From Leptospira weilii serovar Ranarum str. ICFT (GTDB taxonomy: Bacteria > Spirochaetota > Leptospiria > Leptospirales > Leptospiraceae): a stretch of DNA of 64,000 nucleotides. Positions 38,171 to 63,697 of this stretch are shown piece after piece. The stretch lies in contig NZ_AOHC02000052.1 of the NCBI RefSeq assembly GCF_000332415.1, forward strand, positions 124,001-188,000. The letters are read 5' to 3'. The position numbers were made by a program, and so were the translations under genes. Below the pieces are notes generated by a model, which saw only the letters and a list, made by a program, of their open reading frames with translations, was not told the origin of the DNA and did no database searches. How positions within the stretch are numbered: the stretch's first letter is position 1; each line of letters opens with the position of its first letter.

Positions 38171-38485
38171 TTAGAATTTGGCGACCGATGTGATGATGAT
38201 AATCAGCGCCAAAACCCCCACTCCCCCGTATACGAGAACGTTTTTCAACCAAGCAGGAACCTTAGATCCGCCCGCGATTAGATACGCGCCCGCTCCCACA
38301 ATCGGAACGAGAAGAATCGTTCCCGTCCAAATCGATCCGATCTTGGAATCCACGTCCTCTCTTTTAACGAGATCCGCCAACGCCAAAGGAGCAAGAAGAG
38401 TATAGAGTATAAACGGAAAGTAATATCCGTAAAAGTTGAATAGTAAGGCTAAGAATCCGGGTCCGCCGACGACAGTTTGTTCCAT
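38171..38485 (-). CDS. small membrane protein sharing a domain with the downstream end of the cupredoxin protein, 104 aa
   Basis: Three hydrophobic segments: one near 8-30, one near 55-72 and one near 83-100. The central part (DLVKREDVDS then WTGTILLVPI and GGSKVPAWLKNVLV) closely parallels the last 90 residues of the protein at 38526-40547 (DLKDRTDLDQ, GLIPILSPAVYLLGGG, KFPTWFKRTLVWGG). The fold looks like the PLDc_N-type short membrane domain. It lies between the cupredoxin gene and the oxidase, so it is probably a membrane partner of the copper system. Confidence 0.7.
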   Translation of the reverse strand: MEQTVVGGPGFLALLFNFYGYYFPFILYTLLAPLALADLVKREDVDSKIGSIWTGTILLVPIVGAGAYLIAGGSKVPAWLKNVLVYGGVGVLALIIIITSVAKF

Positions 38486-38525
38486 AATTTTTCTCCTATG
38501 AGTTTTTTTGAATATTCTAAATTGA

Positions 38526-40547
38526 TTAACTTACCGTTTTGGTTCCGACGCCGTTCATCAAAGAAATACCGGTATAGACCAACAACAGAAAGAATGCGAT
38601 CAGTCCGCCCCAAACCAAGGTTCTTTTGAACCAAGTCGGGAATTTGTTTCCTCCTCCGAGGAGATAAACGGCCGGACTTAGGATCGGGATCAGGCCGATC
38701 GCCGCGATCCAAAACAACTTTCGACTTTGGTCCAGATCCGTTCTGTCTTTCAGATCGAACAGGGACAGGGAAGTCCAACAGATATAAATCGCAAACGGAA
38801 GTAAAAATCCCAACCAGTGATAGAAAAACGGGAAAAGGCTGATCGGTTTTACGAGAGTGAACGCGCCCGTAGTAGGAGCCGGTTTTCTCGGAACCGACTT
38901 TAAAACCTCTTCGGTTTCTTTCGGAAGTGTGATCCGGTTCAGATCCAGATGAAAGTCTTCAAAAGCGGTTAACGCAGGTCTCACCGGAGCCGAACTTCCT
39001 TGGGGGATGTTGATCTGGGGTTTCGGAATCGGTTGTTCTTTATAATTTCCGGAAGGGAACTTTCCACCGGAAGCCTGCACCATCAAACCGAGAGCGCCGA
39101 GCATCATGGAAAGATCTCCGCCCATCGGAAGTCGAATCCAAGAATTACAACCGTTCCCTATTTCCAAAAACGCGGGAAGTTCCGTTCTATATTCGTTTCC
39201 GGAAAAACAATTGCCCGTGCTCATCGGCCCGGCGAGGGCGATGTCCGCCCTCCCCGAATTATAGACGATGTTGTCTTGAACCACGTTGTTATGCGAAATC
39301 CAAAACTTCTCGTCCAAGTTGGGAAGAATTACGATTCCGTTATTTACGTGATCGATCACTACGTTCTTACGGATGACGTTGGAAAGACCGCCCGCAATCA
39401 GAATTCCGTTTCCAAACGAAGGATATTCCAGAGCGGCGATCGGAGCCTTGGGATTATTGTTGTTGTAGACCAAGTTCCCGATGATCGTCGTTTCCCTTTC
39501 GGGAGGAAGAAGTTCCCGATCGAGCGTGTTCGGCGCGAGACCCACGATGTTATTTTTCCAAACGGAACCGATCAGATAGAGCTCACCGCCCGAGTTCGTA
39601 CCCGAATAACCGAGAGCGTTGTGTTCCGACACAACATCGTAAAGGATCGCCTTACAAGGATAACACTGACCGATATAAATTCCGGAGTCCGGAGAACCGG
39701 AAGCGTAGGAATGTTCGATCACACCGTTCATAGAATCGAACGCATAGATGCCGTAATCCCCGTTGTTATACGAGGTCAAATAAGAACCTCGGAAACCTTT
39801 GACTCCGGTCCAATAAAAGCCGTTTAACGTGGCGTTTCTTGCGGTTATGTTTTCAATCGCAACTCCGTCCGCGGCGACGACCATAATCCCGTTTCCTCTT
39901 TGAAACTGACCGTCGATGATAACCTGGTTCCGATCCACGCCTCGAATCGTAATCGAAGGAGTTGTAACGGTCACTTCTTCCAAATAAACACCTTTGTCGA
40001 TCAAAACGAGATCGCCGGGACTCGCCGCATCCACAGCGTTTTGAATCGTAGGATAAGAAGAAGGAACCTTGCGAGTGGTTCCGGAAAATTGAGAAACGTT
40101 CTTCCAGGATTTACCGGATTTTGCGGCGGGATTGTAAGGAACATTTCCGACGACAACGTCTCCGACCATTCCGTTCAACCCGTCGGGAGTCGCGTGAAAA
40201 GAACAAAAGTAAGGGAACACACCTTCTTTGGAAAAGGTAACTTTGGTTTTGGTACCGCGAGGCATAACGATATTCCCGAAGGATTTTTCGGTGGACCAAT
40301 TTTTATCCACAGAGATCGCGTTATGCGGATTGTTTCCCGAGTTGACAAACTCAACGATTCCACCCACGGGAATTCTCTGCATCGGAGGAGAAAAAGAGTT
40401 ATCGATCATCAATACGTGAGCGAAACCTTCGATCTCATCCTTCTTTTCCCCGGAACAAGCGGAAACGAAAACTCCTAAACAAACTCCGACAAAAAGTAAA
40501 AGAAACAAATAAGCGGCTTTTTTAATTTTGAAACTCGGACTTTTCAT
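38526..40547 (-). CDS. cupredoxin-parallel beta-helix lipoprotein with C-terminal membrane domain, 673 aa
   Basis: Lipoprotein signal with lipobox VSAC (C31). Residues 42-135 form a plastocyanin-like domain with type-1 copper ligands H75, C115, H118 and M127. Residues about 155-470 are right-handed beta-helix repeats of the NosD/pectate-lyase-like kind (IQNAVDAASPGDLVLI, IRGVDRNQVIIDG, GIYIGQC). A Pro-rich linker follows and then a membrane domain (about 585-670) like the neighbouring small membrane protein. It probably receives or passes copper or electrons at the periplasmic face. It is the first gene of the leftward module with the oxidase and SCO protein. Confidence 0.8.
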   Translation of the reverse strand: MKSPSFKIKKAAYLFLLLFVGVCLGVFVSACSGEKKDEIEGFAHVLMIDNSFSPPMQRIPVGGIVEFVNSGNNPHNAISVDKNWSTEKSFGNIVMPRGTKTKVTFSKEGVFPYFCSFHATPDGLNGMVGDVVVGNVPYNPAAKSGKSWKNVSQFSGTTRKVPSSYPTIQNAVDAASPGDLVLIDKGVYLEEVTVTTPSITIRGVDRNQVIIDGQFQRGNGIMVVAADGVAIENITARNATLNGFYWTGVKGFRGSYLTSYNNGDYGIYAFDSMNGVIEHSYASGSPDSGIYIGQCYPCKAILYDVVSEHNALGYSGTNSGGELYLIGSVWKNNIVGLAPNTLDRELLPPERETTIIGNLVYNNNNPKAPIAALEYPSFGNGILIAGGLSNVIRKNVVIDHVNNGIVILPNLDEKFWISHNNVVQDNIVYNSGRADIALAGPMSTGNCFSGNEYRTELPAFLEIGNGCNSWIRLPMGGDLSMMLGALGLMVQASGGKFPSGNYKEQPIPKPQINIPQGSSAPVRPALTAFEDFHLDLNRITLPKETEEVLKSVPRKPAPTTGAFTLVKPISLFPFFYHWLGFLLPFAIYICWTSLSLFDLKDRTDLDQSRKLFWIAAIGLIPILSPAVYLLGGGNKFPTWFKRTLVWGGLIAFFLLLVYTGISLMNGVGTKTVS

Positions 40548-40705
40548 TTTTGATGAACCTCCGGACTTTCCGGGATTTTATTGTATACTGAATCTGAGGA
40601 TTGTTCTAAATGGGACTCATCTGCATTCAATCTGTGGAGTTGAATGCCGTAAAAAGAAACCTTCTTGATCTATAAACGACTCTAAATCTCTTCCATTCAG
40701 AATAA

Positions 40706-40719
40706 TGAGCATCTGCTCA
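40706..40719. promoter_or_regulatory. 14-bp palindrome in the divergent copper/kinase promoter region
   Basis: TGAGCA-TC-TGCTCA, in the 287 bp between the leftward copper module and the rightward kinase gene. It could be an operator for either side. Weak evidence, no known matching regulator. Confidence 0.25.
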
Positions 40720-40834
40720 CATATTTCAAAAAACTCAAGACAAAAATAAGATGAGAAAGATTTTTCCCGAATTGAAATGTTTGTTATTTTGTGATCGGAA
40801 GAATACATAGGTTCGAAAAAGATACGGAACAATC

Positions 40835-42118
40835 ATGAGTTTTGTTTCCCATTTAAAAGACGTATTCAAAATTCCCTCTCACCATTCCGCACATCCTAAC
40901 GTTTGGAAAAGATATATCATCCAAGTTCTTTTGGTTCTCACTTCTTGTTTCGGATTTTTGATTTATATCCCGAGCGTCTATTTAGCCTGGGAACAAGGAC
41001 TCGGAGAAGTGGTGATACTGAACACCCTCGCGCTTCTTCTCGTATGGTTTCTTTTATTACTGCCGAACCGATTCTACAAACCTAAATCCTACTTTTTATT
41101 GTCCTTAATTTTCATCATGGGCTGTTTACTTTATACGAAGATAGGATTGGGAGGCGCGGGAATTCTTTGGTTTTTTTTAGTTCCGGTTTTGTGCGGAATC
41201 TTTTTAAGCCGGACTTTTGCGTTTTGGGGATGGGTCGTCGCATCGGTTTGCGTTTTTTCGGGAGCGGTTCTTGCTCATTATAAAATCTGGAAAGGAGGAG
41301 AAATTCCCTTTCAGATTCTAGTCATAGGAGCCAACTTCACTTTCTTATGCGGGATTCTAACGTTTTCGGTGATGTCCATTTTAAAAGGACTTGTAGACGG
41401 AATTAAAAAACAAAAACGACTTTTACTTCTCCAAAAAAAAACCAACAAAGAACTTCAAAACGAACTCTCGATCCGAGCGGTTACCGAAGCGAAACTCACG
41501 GAGTCTTTGCAGGATAAGGAAACTTTATTTCGAGAAATTCAACATAGAGTAAAAAATAATATCCTGTTGATTCTGGGAATGATGACCTTGGAACAGGAAC
41601 AGGCCAAGTCGGATTCGGCTAAAAAAGCGATCGAGTCCGCAATCAATCGGATTCAATCCATGGGGATGGTTCAGGATTATTTATTTCTGAAAAATTCTTA
41701 TACGATCGTCGATGCGAAAGATTATCTCGGTACGTTAGTGGATCATCTTTTTCTTTCTTACGGTCCGAGCGACGGAAGAATCAGATCCGATTGTAATATA
41801 GAAGAGATCGTTCTTCCCGTCGACAAAGCGATCCACTGCGGATTGCTCCTAAACGAAATCCTGTCCAATTCCTTCAAACACGCCTTTCCGGAAAATCGAG
41901 AAGGTAGGATTACGATCTTATTTCGAAAATCCGCCTCGGGTTATTTGATCTTGGAAATTGCGGATGACGGAGTCGGCGGAAAATCCGAAAAAAGCGAATC
42001 GTCGGAAGACGGTTCCCTCGGAATGAGCCTCGTCAAAGCGCTTAGTTTTCAATTGCGGGGGGAACTGGAAGTCGAACAAGGAAACGGTTTTCTGGTCCGA
42101 GTGCGTTTTTTTCCATAA
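40835..42118 (+). CDS. membrane sensor histidine kinase, HisKA_2 type, 427 aa
   Basis: Six hydrophobic segments in residues 28-185, then a coiled coil (190-230), a HisKA_2 phospho-acceptor FREIQHRVKNN with H237, and an HATPase with N-box LLLNEILSNSFKHAF, G1 DDGVGG and G2 GSLGMSLVKAL. This is a complete kinase of the group that often controls stress or light responses. No response regulator is adjacent. It is divergent from the copper module. The stop codon lies inside the terminator hairpin that follows. Confidence 0.88.
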   Translation: MSFVSHLKDVFKIPSHHSAHPNVWKRYIIQVLLVLTSCFGFLIYIPSVYLAWEQGLGEVVILNTLALLLVWFLLLLPNRFYKPKSYFLLSLIFIMGCLLYTKIGLGGAGILWFFLVPVLCGIFLSRTFAFWGWVVASVCVFSGAVLAHYKIWKGGEIPFQILVIGANFTFLCGILTFSVMSILKGLVDGIKKQKRLLLLQKKTNKELQNELSIRAVTEAKLTESLQDKETLFREIQHRVKNNILLILGMMTLEQEQAKSDSAKKAIESAINRIQSMGMVQDYLFLKNSYTIVDAKDYLGTLVDHLFLSYGPSDGRIRSDCNIEEIVLPVDKAIHCGLLLNEILSNSFKHAFPENREGRITILFRKSASGYLILEIADDGVGGKSEKSESSEDGSLGMSLVKALSFQLRGELEVEQGNGFLVRVRFFP

Positions 42119-42154
42119 AACTTATTTTTTGAATATTCAAAAAATAAGTTTTAT
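42115..42154. terminator. perfect 40-bp inverted repeat spanning the kinase stop codon
   Basis: Arms run from 42115 to 42154 and are perfectly complementary: ATAAAACTTATTTTTTGAAT pairs with the second half. It is AT-rich with T-runs on both sides, so it could end transcription from both directions. The TAA of the kinase is at 42116-42118. Confidence 0.75.
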
Positions 42155-42164
42155 CATGGGACAG

Positions 42165-42501
<337 letters not shown>

Positions 42502-42700
42502 CGTAATAATACCCGCGTGATGTAATTTCAAACGGCTTCCGTTTTTTTAAGACGACGTAACGCGTTCGAACGTGTACGAATCATTTTAGGATCCTATATT
42601 TTTGAGCAAATAAAATAGAAAGAATTCGGAAATAAATTGCAATTCTGAATTTCTTACTAATACTGAAATATTAATTTAAATCCACAGGAACCCTATTCTT

Positions 42701-43714
<1,014 letters not shown>

Positions 43715-43774
43715 GAGTTCTTCCCAAAACCTGTCGAGTGCCAATAATAGCAGGAGGCTTTAGTTTCACAAAAC

Positions 43775-43788
43775 GCGGGAGTTCCCGC
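43775..43788. terminator. GCGGGAGTTCCCGC hairpin
   Basis: Perfect 6-bp stem about 60 bp after the stop of the gene at 42701-43714, followed by ATTTTC. Reverse-orientation relative of 34724-34737. A second hairpin, CGGAGG ... CCTCCG, is at 43860-43880. Confidence 0.5.
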
Positions 43789-43975
43789 ATTTTCAGGTTT
43801 TGGGACAGCTTTTAAATTGTTTAGGGAAATTCATGCCCGCTTGTTTTTTAAGGATCGTTCGGAGGAAACTCGAACCTCCGCACTCCCTAAGAATGTTTAG
43901 GGCGGTTTTCGCAGAAAAAACGTTTCAGAATTTCATGATTTTCGTATATTCAACAAATATTAAAAAAGCCGCAAT

Positions 43976-44956
<981 letters not shown>

Positions 44957-45017
44957 AACACTTTCATCGATTCCGGTAGAATAAAAACGACTCGTCTCGT
45001 AATTCGAACTTAAAACG

Positions 45018-45045
45018 AAATACTCCGCAAAGACGCGGAGTATTT
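45018..45045 (-). terminator. rho-independent terminator between aldolase and cysK
   Basis: Perfect 11-bp stem AAATACTCCGC ... GCGGAGTATTT with a 6-base loop. T-rich runs follow on both strands. It ends transcription of the aldolase gene before cysK, which then has its own promoter in the short gap of about 60 bp. Confidence 0.75.
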
Positions 45046-45150
45046 TTTCTATATTCTATTTTTGGAATAGTATCCAAAAGGAATATTCCACAATAGCGGA
45101 GCGTCGAACGGCGCGAGGTTCCGATTGAACAACGGCCGTTTCGAAACACG

Positions 45151-46206
<1,056 letters not shown>

Positions 46207-46237
46207 TCCTAAGTTCCTTGCTCGATTTAAATGTTGG

Positions 46238-46272
<35 letters not shown>

Positions 46273-46332
46273 GATTTTCGTAGGCAAGTCAACGACAAAA
46301 GTTTCTCGAAATCCTAGTGGCCGTCGTATCCT

Positions 46333-46351
46333 CCCGCGGTCACAACGCGGG
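46333..46351. terminator. GC-rich hairpin after the hybrid kinase gene
   Basis: CCCGCG-N7-CGCGGG, about 110 bp after the end of the kinase gene and 130 bp before the aldolase start; no clear T-run. Possible terminator. Confidence 0.4.
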
Positions 46352-46395
46352 ACCGAAGTCGTTAGGCGGAGCCGCGAAAAACTCGGATACTGGTT

Positions 46396-46433
46396 CCTAT
46401 AAAATTAAGTGCCGTTTATTTTTATCGTAGAAT
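46396..46433 (+). repeat. dispersed 38-bp element, copy 2
   Basis: 32 of 38 positions match 31723-31760, same orientation. Intergenic. Confidence 0.6.
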
Positions 46434-46463
46434 CGGAAGCGATGCACTTTTTCGGATTCATTG

Positions 46464-47936
<1,473 letters not shown>

Positions 47937-48158
47937 CTTGAGCTATTATGACCTTGGCAAAAAAGACGGATTCTACTTAAATTGAAAACCATTTTTCAAT
48001 CTCAATTCGAGAATTCTACCCGGAACGAGACTTAAATTCAAAAGATATTAATCAATCCGTGGAAAAATTCTTGAACCTTATACCAAAGCTCTTAGGATAT
48101 ATTGAGCGAATGAAATAGCCCATAAATGATATCGATAACAACCGAAACGGAGAAGGGA

Positions 48159-48599
<441 letters not shown>

Positions 48600-48749
48600 A
48601 GTTCCGATTTTACCCAAACTCGGGAAAAAAATTTCCTTTTTTTCAGATTGCAAGAAACGAGAGCCGGGTCAAATTAGAAACGGTTCGAGCCGAAAGTTTA
48701 CAGACTTTTTCTTTCAAAAAAAATTCGGCCGATAAAAATCGCAAACGTT

Positions 48750-48934
48750 ATGAAACTGATTCTTTTCATTCTGATAACCTACTTGGTTTATCGTTTCCTT
48801 TCCCGTTTTTTTACACCTCACAGAGAACGCCCGAACACACAATGGAAAACGTTTTATACGAACGTTCCTCCGACGTATCCAACTCCGAAAGAAAAAGACA
48901 TTTCGAGTAAGGCTCGTGTAATCGAGGAAGAAAA

Positions 48935-48938
<4 letters not shown>
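48750..48938 (+). CDS. small single-pass membrane protein, 62 aa
   Basis: Hydrophobic N-terminal helix (LILFILITYLVYRFLSRFF), then a charged tail with Pro/Tyr/Thr residues. It overlaps the lipoprotein gene by 4 bp (ATGA), which supports it being a real gene. I do not recognise the family. Confidence 0.6.
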
Positions 48939-49438
<500 letters not shown>

Positions 49439-49507
49439 AAATCCGTTTGAAATTTCTTTCGATTTGAAGGATCGATTTCAAGAATCATTAGAAAAATTTA
49501 ATTTCCT

Positions 49508-49526
49508 ACTTTAGAAAATCCTAAAG

Positions 49527-49527
<1 letters not shown>
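49508..49527. terminator. small hairpin between convergent genes
   Basis: ACTTTAG ... CTAAAGT 7-bp perfect stem with a 6-base loop, touching the stop codon of the leftward TPR gene. Weak bidirectional terminator. Confidence 0.4.
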
Positions 49528-51984
<2,457 letters not shown>

Positions 51985-51990
51985 GATTTG

Positions 51991-52730
<740 letters not shown>

Positions 52731-52823
52731 ACCGATTGTATCGGTCGAATCGGAAACGGGCTTAACGGTCCTACGATGTCTCTGGCTTGATTCCGGGACG
52801 ACTGCCCGGATAGGATCTACGGA

Positions 52824-56042
<3,219 letters not shown>

Positions 56043-56050
56043 GGAAGAGA

Positions 56051-56539
<489 letters not shown>

Positions 56540-56589
56540 TCATGTTACGAGAGAAGTATCGACGTTCAAGCAGAAATAATTTAATCTCC

Positions 56590-56623
<34 letters not shown>

Positions 56624-56653
56624 CTAAAAAAAACGCAAGGAAAGAATCTTTTG

Positions 56654-56689
56654 ATTTTCGTTTTTTCGGGTTCCCCAAAAAACGAAAAT
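56654..56689 (+). terminator. hairpin with T-run in the FYDLN-pdxJ gap
   Basis: 13-bp perfect arms ATTTTCGTTTTTT and AAAAAACGAAAAT around a 10-base loop, followed by TTTTTC on the plus strand. The flanking genes are divergent, so this cannot end either gene; it may be an attenuator in a pdxJ leader. A tandem 11-bp repeat (TTTCGTATTAG) follows at 56723-56744. Confidence 0.45.
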
Positions 56690-56722
56690 TTTTCTTCTTA
56701 GTTTATCTCAAAGAATCGTTCC

Positions 56723-56744
56723 TTTCGTATTAGTTTCGTATTAG
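56723..56744 (+). repeat. tandem 11-bp repeat TTTCGTATTAG x2
   Basis: Two perfect copies end to end, about 58 bp before the pdxJ start. Close after it, TTTCGTT-N4-AACGAAA is a small inverted repeat. Could be a protein-binding site. Confidence 0.5.
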
Positions 56745-56801
56745 AATTTCGTTTCGTAACGAAAACCCGTTCCGATTGGATGAATTTCCGGGAGAAAGTT
56801 T

Positions 56802-57554
56802 TTGAAAGTAAAACTGAGCGTAAATATCAACAAAGTCGCAACCCTCCGAAATTCGAGAGGCGGAAACATTCCAAATCTTTTGTATTTCGCTAATTTGGTT
56901 CTGCAAGCGGGAGCGCAGGGAATCACAGTCCATCCGAGAGAAGACGAAAGACATATTCGAAAGGACGACGTGTTGGCCCTGAAGGAATTCATCGACGCCT
57001 ACAACCAAAGGAACAAAACAAAAATCGAATACAATATCGAGGGGGAACCCTCTCCCCGTTTTTTGAATTTGCTCCTCGATACAAAACCGGATCAGGCGAC
57101 TCTGGTTCCGGTGACTCCGGGAGAAATCACGTCGGATCACGGATTCGACTTCGACAAAGACATGGAAATCCTTCAAGAATATTCTAAAATTCTAAAGAAA
57201 GAAAAAATCCGCGTTTCGCTTTTCGTGGAAACGGATCTCGAAAATCTAAAACTCGCCTCTTTGTCCGGAGCGGACCGCGTGGAGTTTTATACGGGTCCTT
57301 TTGCACAGGAATTCGATCGTTCTCGGGAGGAAGGAAAAAAACGTTTCGAATCCTTCTATGTCCCTGCGGCCAAAATCATTCTGGATCAAAAAATGGAAAT
57401 CAACGCGGGCCACGATTTGGATCACTTAAATTTGAGAGTTTTTTCAAAACTTCCCGGTCTTAAGGAAGTTTCCATCGGTCACAGGTTGATTTCCAGAGCC
57501 TTAGAAATCGGAATCGATCGAAGTGTTAAGGATTATCTTCAAGCTCTTTCGTAA
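56802..57554 (+). CDS. pdxJ: pyridoxine 5'-phosphate synthase, 250 aa
   Basis: TIM-barrel with [33 protein letters not shown] and [15 protein letters not shown], the characteristic PdxJ blocks, and [12 protein letters not shown] near the C-terminus. It condenses 1-deoxyxylulose 5-phosphate with aminoacetone phosphate into pyridoxine 5'-phosphate (vitamin B6). The start is TTG at 56802 with GGGAG at 56790, no in-frame ATG nearby. Its 3' end overlaps the 3' end of the convergent lipoprotein gene by about 29 bp. Confidence 0.93.
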   Translation: MKVKLSVNINKVATLRNSRGGNIPNLLYFANLVLQAGAQGITVHPREDERHIRKDDVLALKEFIDAYNQRNKTKIEYNIEGEPSPRFLNLLLDTKPDQATLVPVTPGEITSDHGFDFDKDMEILQEYSKILKKEKIRVSLFVETDLENLKLASLSGADRVEFYTGPFAQEFDRSREEGKKRFESFYVPAAKIILDQKMEINAGHDLDHLNLRVFSKLPGLKEVSIGHRLISRALEIGIDRSVKDYLQALS

Positions 57555-58491
57555 GATGCCTGAATCCTTCGAAGTTCGGATCTCCTTGAATCAGATAAAA
57601 GGCCGCTTTTTTTAGATACAGAGCCAAGTTTCTCGTGTTATGATTTTTTTGTGAGACCGTTTCCAGACTTTCTTTGAACTTCTTTAGATGTTCCGCGGCT
57701 TGGACTTTGTTTTTGGACTTTACGGACTGACGAAATTCTTTCCAAGCCTTTGTAACTTCCCGGTTCGGAAACTGCATCTTTTCCAAGTCCTGTTTACGCA
57801 CCGCTCCGCTTACGTCCCAGACTTCCCGATACGGATGAGAATTCTCAAGAAATTTATAATATTCTTTCGTATAGTTCGTTTCGTTCGATCCTACGGGAAC
57901 GAGCGCGTTCGATTCCCCGACACATTCCGCAAAAATTCCTTTTTTTAAGGATTCGCTTCCGATCTCCTTTAAGGCCGCAAGTACGATCAGATCCGCGAGT
58001 GTTTCGTTCTTTTTTCCGTCCTTACAGTTTTTGATCGCTCGGAAATATCTTTTTTCCACTTCGTCCAAAGCCAGGACTTCACCCTGTTCGAGTTCCAAAC
58101 GATACGCGACTTGAAAAACCTGATCCCGATAAAGGCTGTCGGACGGATCGGCCTTCCTCGCTCGAAGCGCGTATTCCAAAGCTTCCGGATAATTTTTTGA
58201 AGAAGATAAGAGAATGGAAAGATTGTAACAGGATAAGGCCCGATCTGGATGTAAGGATCTACAACTCGACCTTAAAAGTCTGACGGAGGATTCTTTTTCT
58301 TCGGGTGTTCCGTAAAATTCCAAAATCGCCTGTTCTTGAATCATCTCCAGAGCGAATCTTCCCGAGCCCGGCATGGAAACCGTTGAACAAGAGAAAACGA
58401 AAATCAAGAAGGTGAACACAACCCAAAGAGATTGACACTTTGAGATTTGAATAGAGAATGAACCGAAAATTTCCTGAAATCCGAGGGACAC
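57526..58491 (-). CDS. TPR-like lipoprotein, about 321 aa
   Basis: A hydrophobic signal ([13 protein letters not shown]) ending in a lipobox cysteine about 35 residues from the chosen GTG start. The mature part shows repeated helices ([54 protein letters not shown]) of TPR type. The longer frame upstream to 58635 overlaps the divergent protease gene and is unlikely to be translated. The start (GTG 58491) is inferred; no strong ribosome site. The role is unknown. The gene ends overlapping pdxJ. Confidence 0.65.
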   Translation of the reverse strand: MSLGFQEIFGSFSIQISKCQSLWVVFTFLIFVFSCSTVSMPGSGRFALEMIQEQAILEFYGTPEEKESSVRLLRSSCRSLHPDRALSCYNLSILLSSSKNYPEALEYALRARKADPSDSLYRDQVFQVAYRLELEQGEVLALDEVEKRYFRAIKNCKDGKKNETLADLIVLAALKEIGSESLKKGIFAECVGESNALVPVGSNETNYTKEYYKFLENSHPYREVWDVSGAVRKQDLEKMQFPNREVTKAWKEFRQSVKSKNKVQAAEHLKKFKESLETVSQKNHNTRNLALYLKKAAFYLIQGDPNFEGFRHLTKELEDNP

Positions 58492-58495
58492 GAGT

Positions 58496-60313
<1,818 letters not shown>

Positions 60314-60314
60314 C

Positions 60315-61913
<1,599 letters not shown>

Positions 61914-62092
61914 ATTTTTTTCTATAAAACTTTCATTGATTAAGAAATTCTAATTTTCTTTGTTTCCGATAAATCTCAAACAAATCGGTTCCCGCAAAAA
62001 TTCCGCGAACGAGTTTACGACCGCAAAAGTCCGCAATCCCCTTTTGCCAAACGTCTAAAGGCAAGTAGTTTAAAAAAAACTAAATTATAATA

Positions 62093-63697
62093 TTAGAATG
62101 CGTGACTGAAATTGACGAAAAGTTGTTTGTCCTCTCTGGAAACCGCGTAGTCGATCATAATGATCGTTGCCTGATTCCAGGCGATTCTCAGACCTAAACC
62201 TTGAGAATATTTGTAATCCTGTAAACCGGCCTTGTGTTCGTCGTTCCAAACCCGACCGAAGTCCCAGAACGGCGCCAGGTTTAACGCGAAATATTCCCCT
62301 CCGACCGTAAAGTCCCAAAACTTCCAGCGAACTTCCAACGTGCCAAAACCCATCGCGCGCCCGACAAATCGATCCTGTTTGTAACCTCGAAGCGTCCTTA
62401 AGCCCCCAAGTCCCGAAACTGTGTTTTCCGTGCCCCAAAGATTTCTATATTCAAAAAACGGAACGTCTCCGTCCGAAATTCCGAAACCGAATCGGGAAGC
62501 AAGAACCAACTTTTCAAACGTTTTTGGGAAAGGACTGTAAAAGAATTTTGCGTGTCCGAAGTATTTCTGAAAATCAAAATCGGAGCCGATCGTTTTGGTT
62601 GCCTTCTCGTAAGTCGCCTCTAAAAAAACTCCCGAATTCGGATCCGGTTCAAAGTCTCGAGTGTCGTAAACCAGACCGACCTTCGCCGTATTTACAAAAC
62701 CGCCGTGATACCCCAATATCTTTCCGGCTTCCGCGTCTTCGGTGAGTCTCGTTTTTGCGTTCGGCGTTTCTCCCGAATTACTAAAAGGAGTTCCGTCAAA
62801 AATCGGATCGACCGACTTTACAAACTTACCGTCGTTCGCCTGTACGATGTTATTCGAAAAACGAAATCCGGCCACGAGTCTTACGGTTCCGTGAAAGTAG
62901 GACCGTTCGGAACTGAAATTCAATTGAGGAGTTTGGATCGTATAACGGTTGTACATTCGATCGGTCACGTTAAATCCCGGACCGGCCGGAACTCCGGAAT
63001 AAATTCTTCCTCCGAGTTCGATCGGATCTCCGGGTCCTCCCGGTCTCTGATATAAAAACGTAGATTCCTGAGAATTGTATTGTGCGTTTGTAACCTGAGG
63101 TCCTCCGGGCTGATTTCGTTCCTGATACGTAAGCGGTTTTAACGCAGATTCCCCCACTCCGAAATACAAGGTGGTCGGAGTGATCGTAAGAAACGCGTCG
63201 GTGCGTAACCTCCACTGCGTATTAGCGACGTAAGGCATGTCCAAACTCAACTGGTGATATTGCGCGTTCTTTGTCGTATTAAAATATTGTGCGAAAAAAC
63301 GAAGTCGATACGGAGTATATTCAAAAAATGGATCGCTCTTTTTTCCGTTGTTATATCCGTAAACTCTGACACCGTATCCGATCCCTTCGTTCGGATCGGA
63401 ATTGATCAAAGGAAGTCCGGTCGGATACCAACCTTCTTTTTTATTATCGAGATCCTTTTTACACATCTGTTTGACGCGATCGATCGGAAACGGAAGATCT
63501 TTTCTCGCTTCGGGTTTATCGCAGCCCGTAAAATTCTCTTGGGCGGAAAGTTTTAAGGAGAAAATAAAAAACCATCCGAAAAGGATCAAAATCGCAAGAA
63601 AAGATTTGTGGAGTATTTTGAAATACACTTTTCTCCCTTCGCAAAAAAGAGGAACGGAAAACGTTTGCGACTTAGAAAGAGAATTCTTATTTTTCAT
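62093..63697 (-). CDS. Omp85/BamA-type beta-barrel outer-membrane protein, 534 aa
   Basis: A long N-terminus with a hydrophobic signal (about 31-50: [21 protein letters not shown]). The rest is a barrel: alternating strands such as [25 protein letters not shown] and [21 protein letters not shown], and the C-terminal phenylalanine (NFSHAF) used for outer-membrane insertion. It resembles the D15/surface-antigen barrel. No POTRA domain is visible before the barrel. An internal start (near residue 25) is possible. A single gene. Role: porin-like or surface-exposed. Confidence 0.78.
   Translation of the reverse strand: MKNKNSLSKSQTFSVPLFCEGRKVYFKILHKSFLAILILFGWFFIFSLKLSAQENFTGCDKPEARKDLPFPIDRVKQMCKKDLDNKKEGWYPTGLPLINSDPNEGIGYGVRVYGYNNGKKSDPFFEYTPYRLRFFAQYFNTTKNAQYHQLSLDMPYVANTQWRLRTDAFLTITPTTLYFGVGESALKPLTYQERNQPGGPQVTNAQYNSQESTFLYQRPGGPGDPIELGGRIYSGVPAGPGFNVTDRMYNRYTIQTPQLNFSSERSYFHGTVRLVAGFRFSNNIVQANDGKFVKSVDPIFDGTPFSNSGETPNAKTRLTEDAEAGKILGYHGGFVNTAKVGLVYDTRDFEPDPNSGVFLEATYEKATKTIGSDFDFQKYFGHAKFFYSPFPKTFEKLVLASRFGFGISDGDVPFFEYRNLWGTENTVSGLGGLRTLRGYKQDRFVGRAMGFGTLEVRWKFWDFTVGGEYFALNLAPFWDFGRVWNDEHKAGLQDYKYSQGLGLRIAWNQATIIMIDYAVSREDKQLFVNFSHAF

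Noticed and set aside
39000..40478. Two long plus-strand frames of 275 and 192 codons
   Set aside because: They lie opposite the cupredoxin-beta-helix gene; the composition is arginine/isoleucine-rich and unlike any family, as expected for an antisense shadow.
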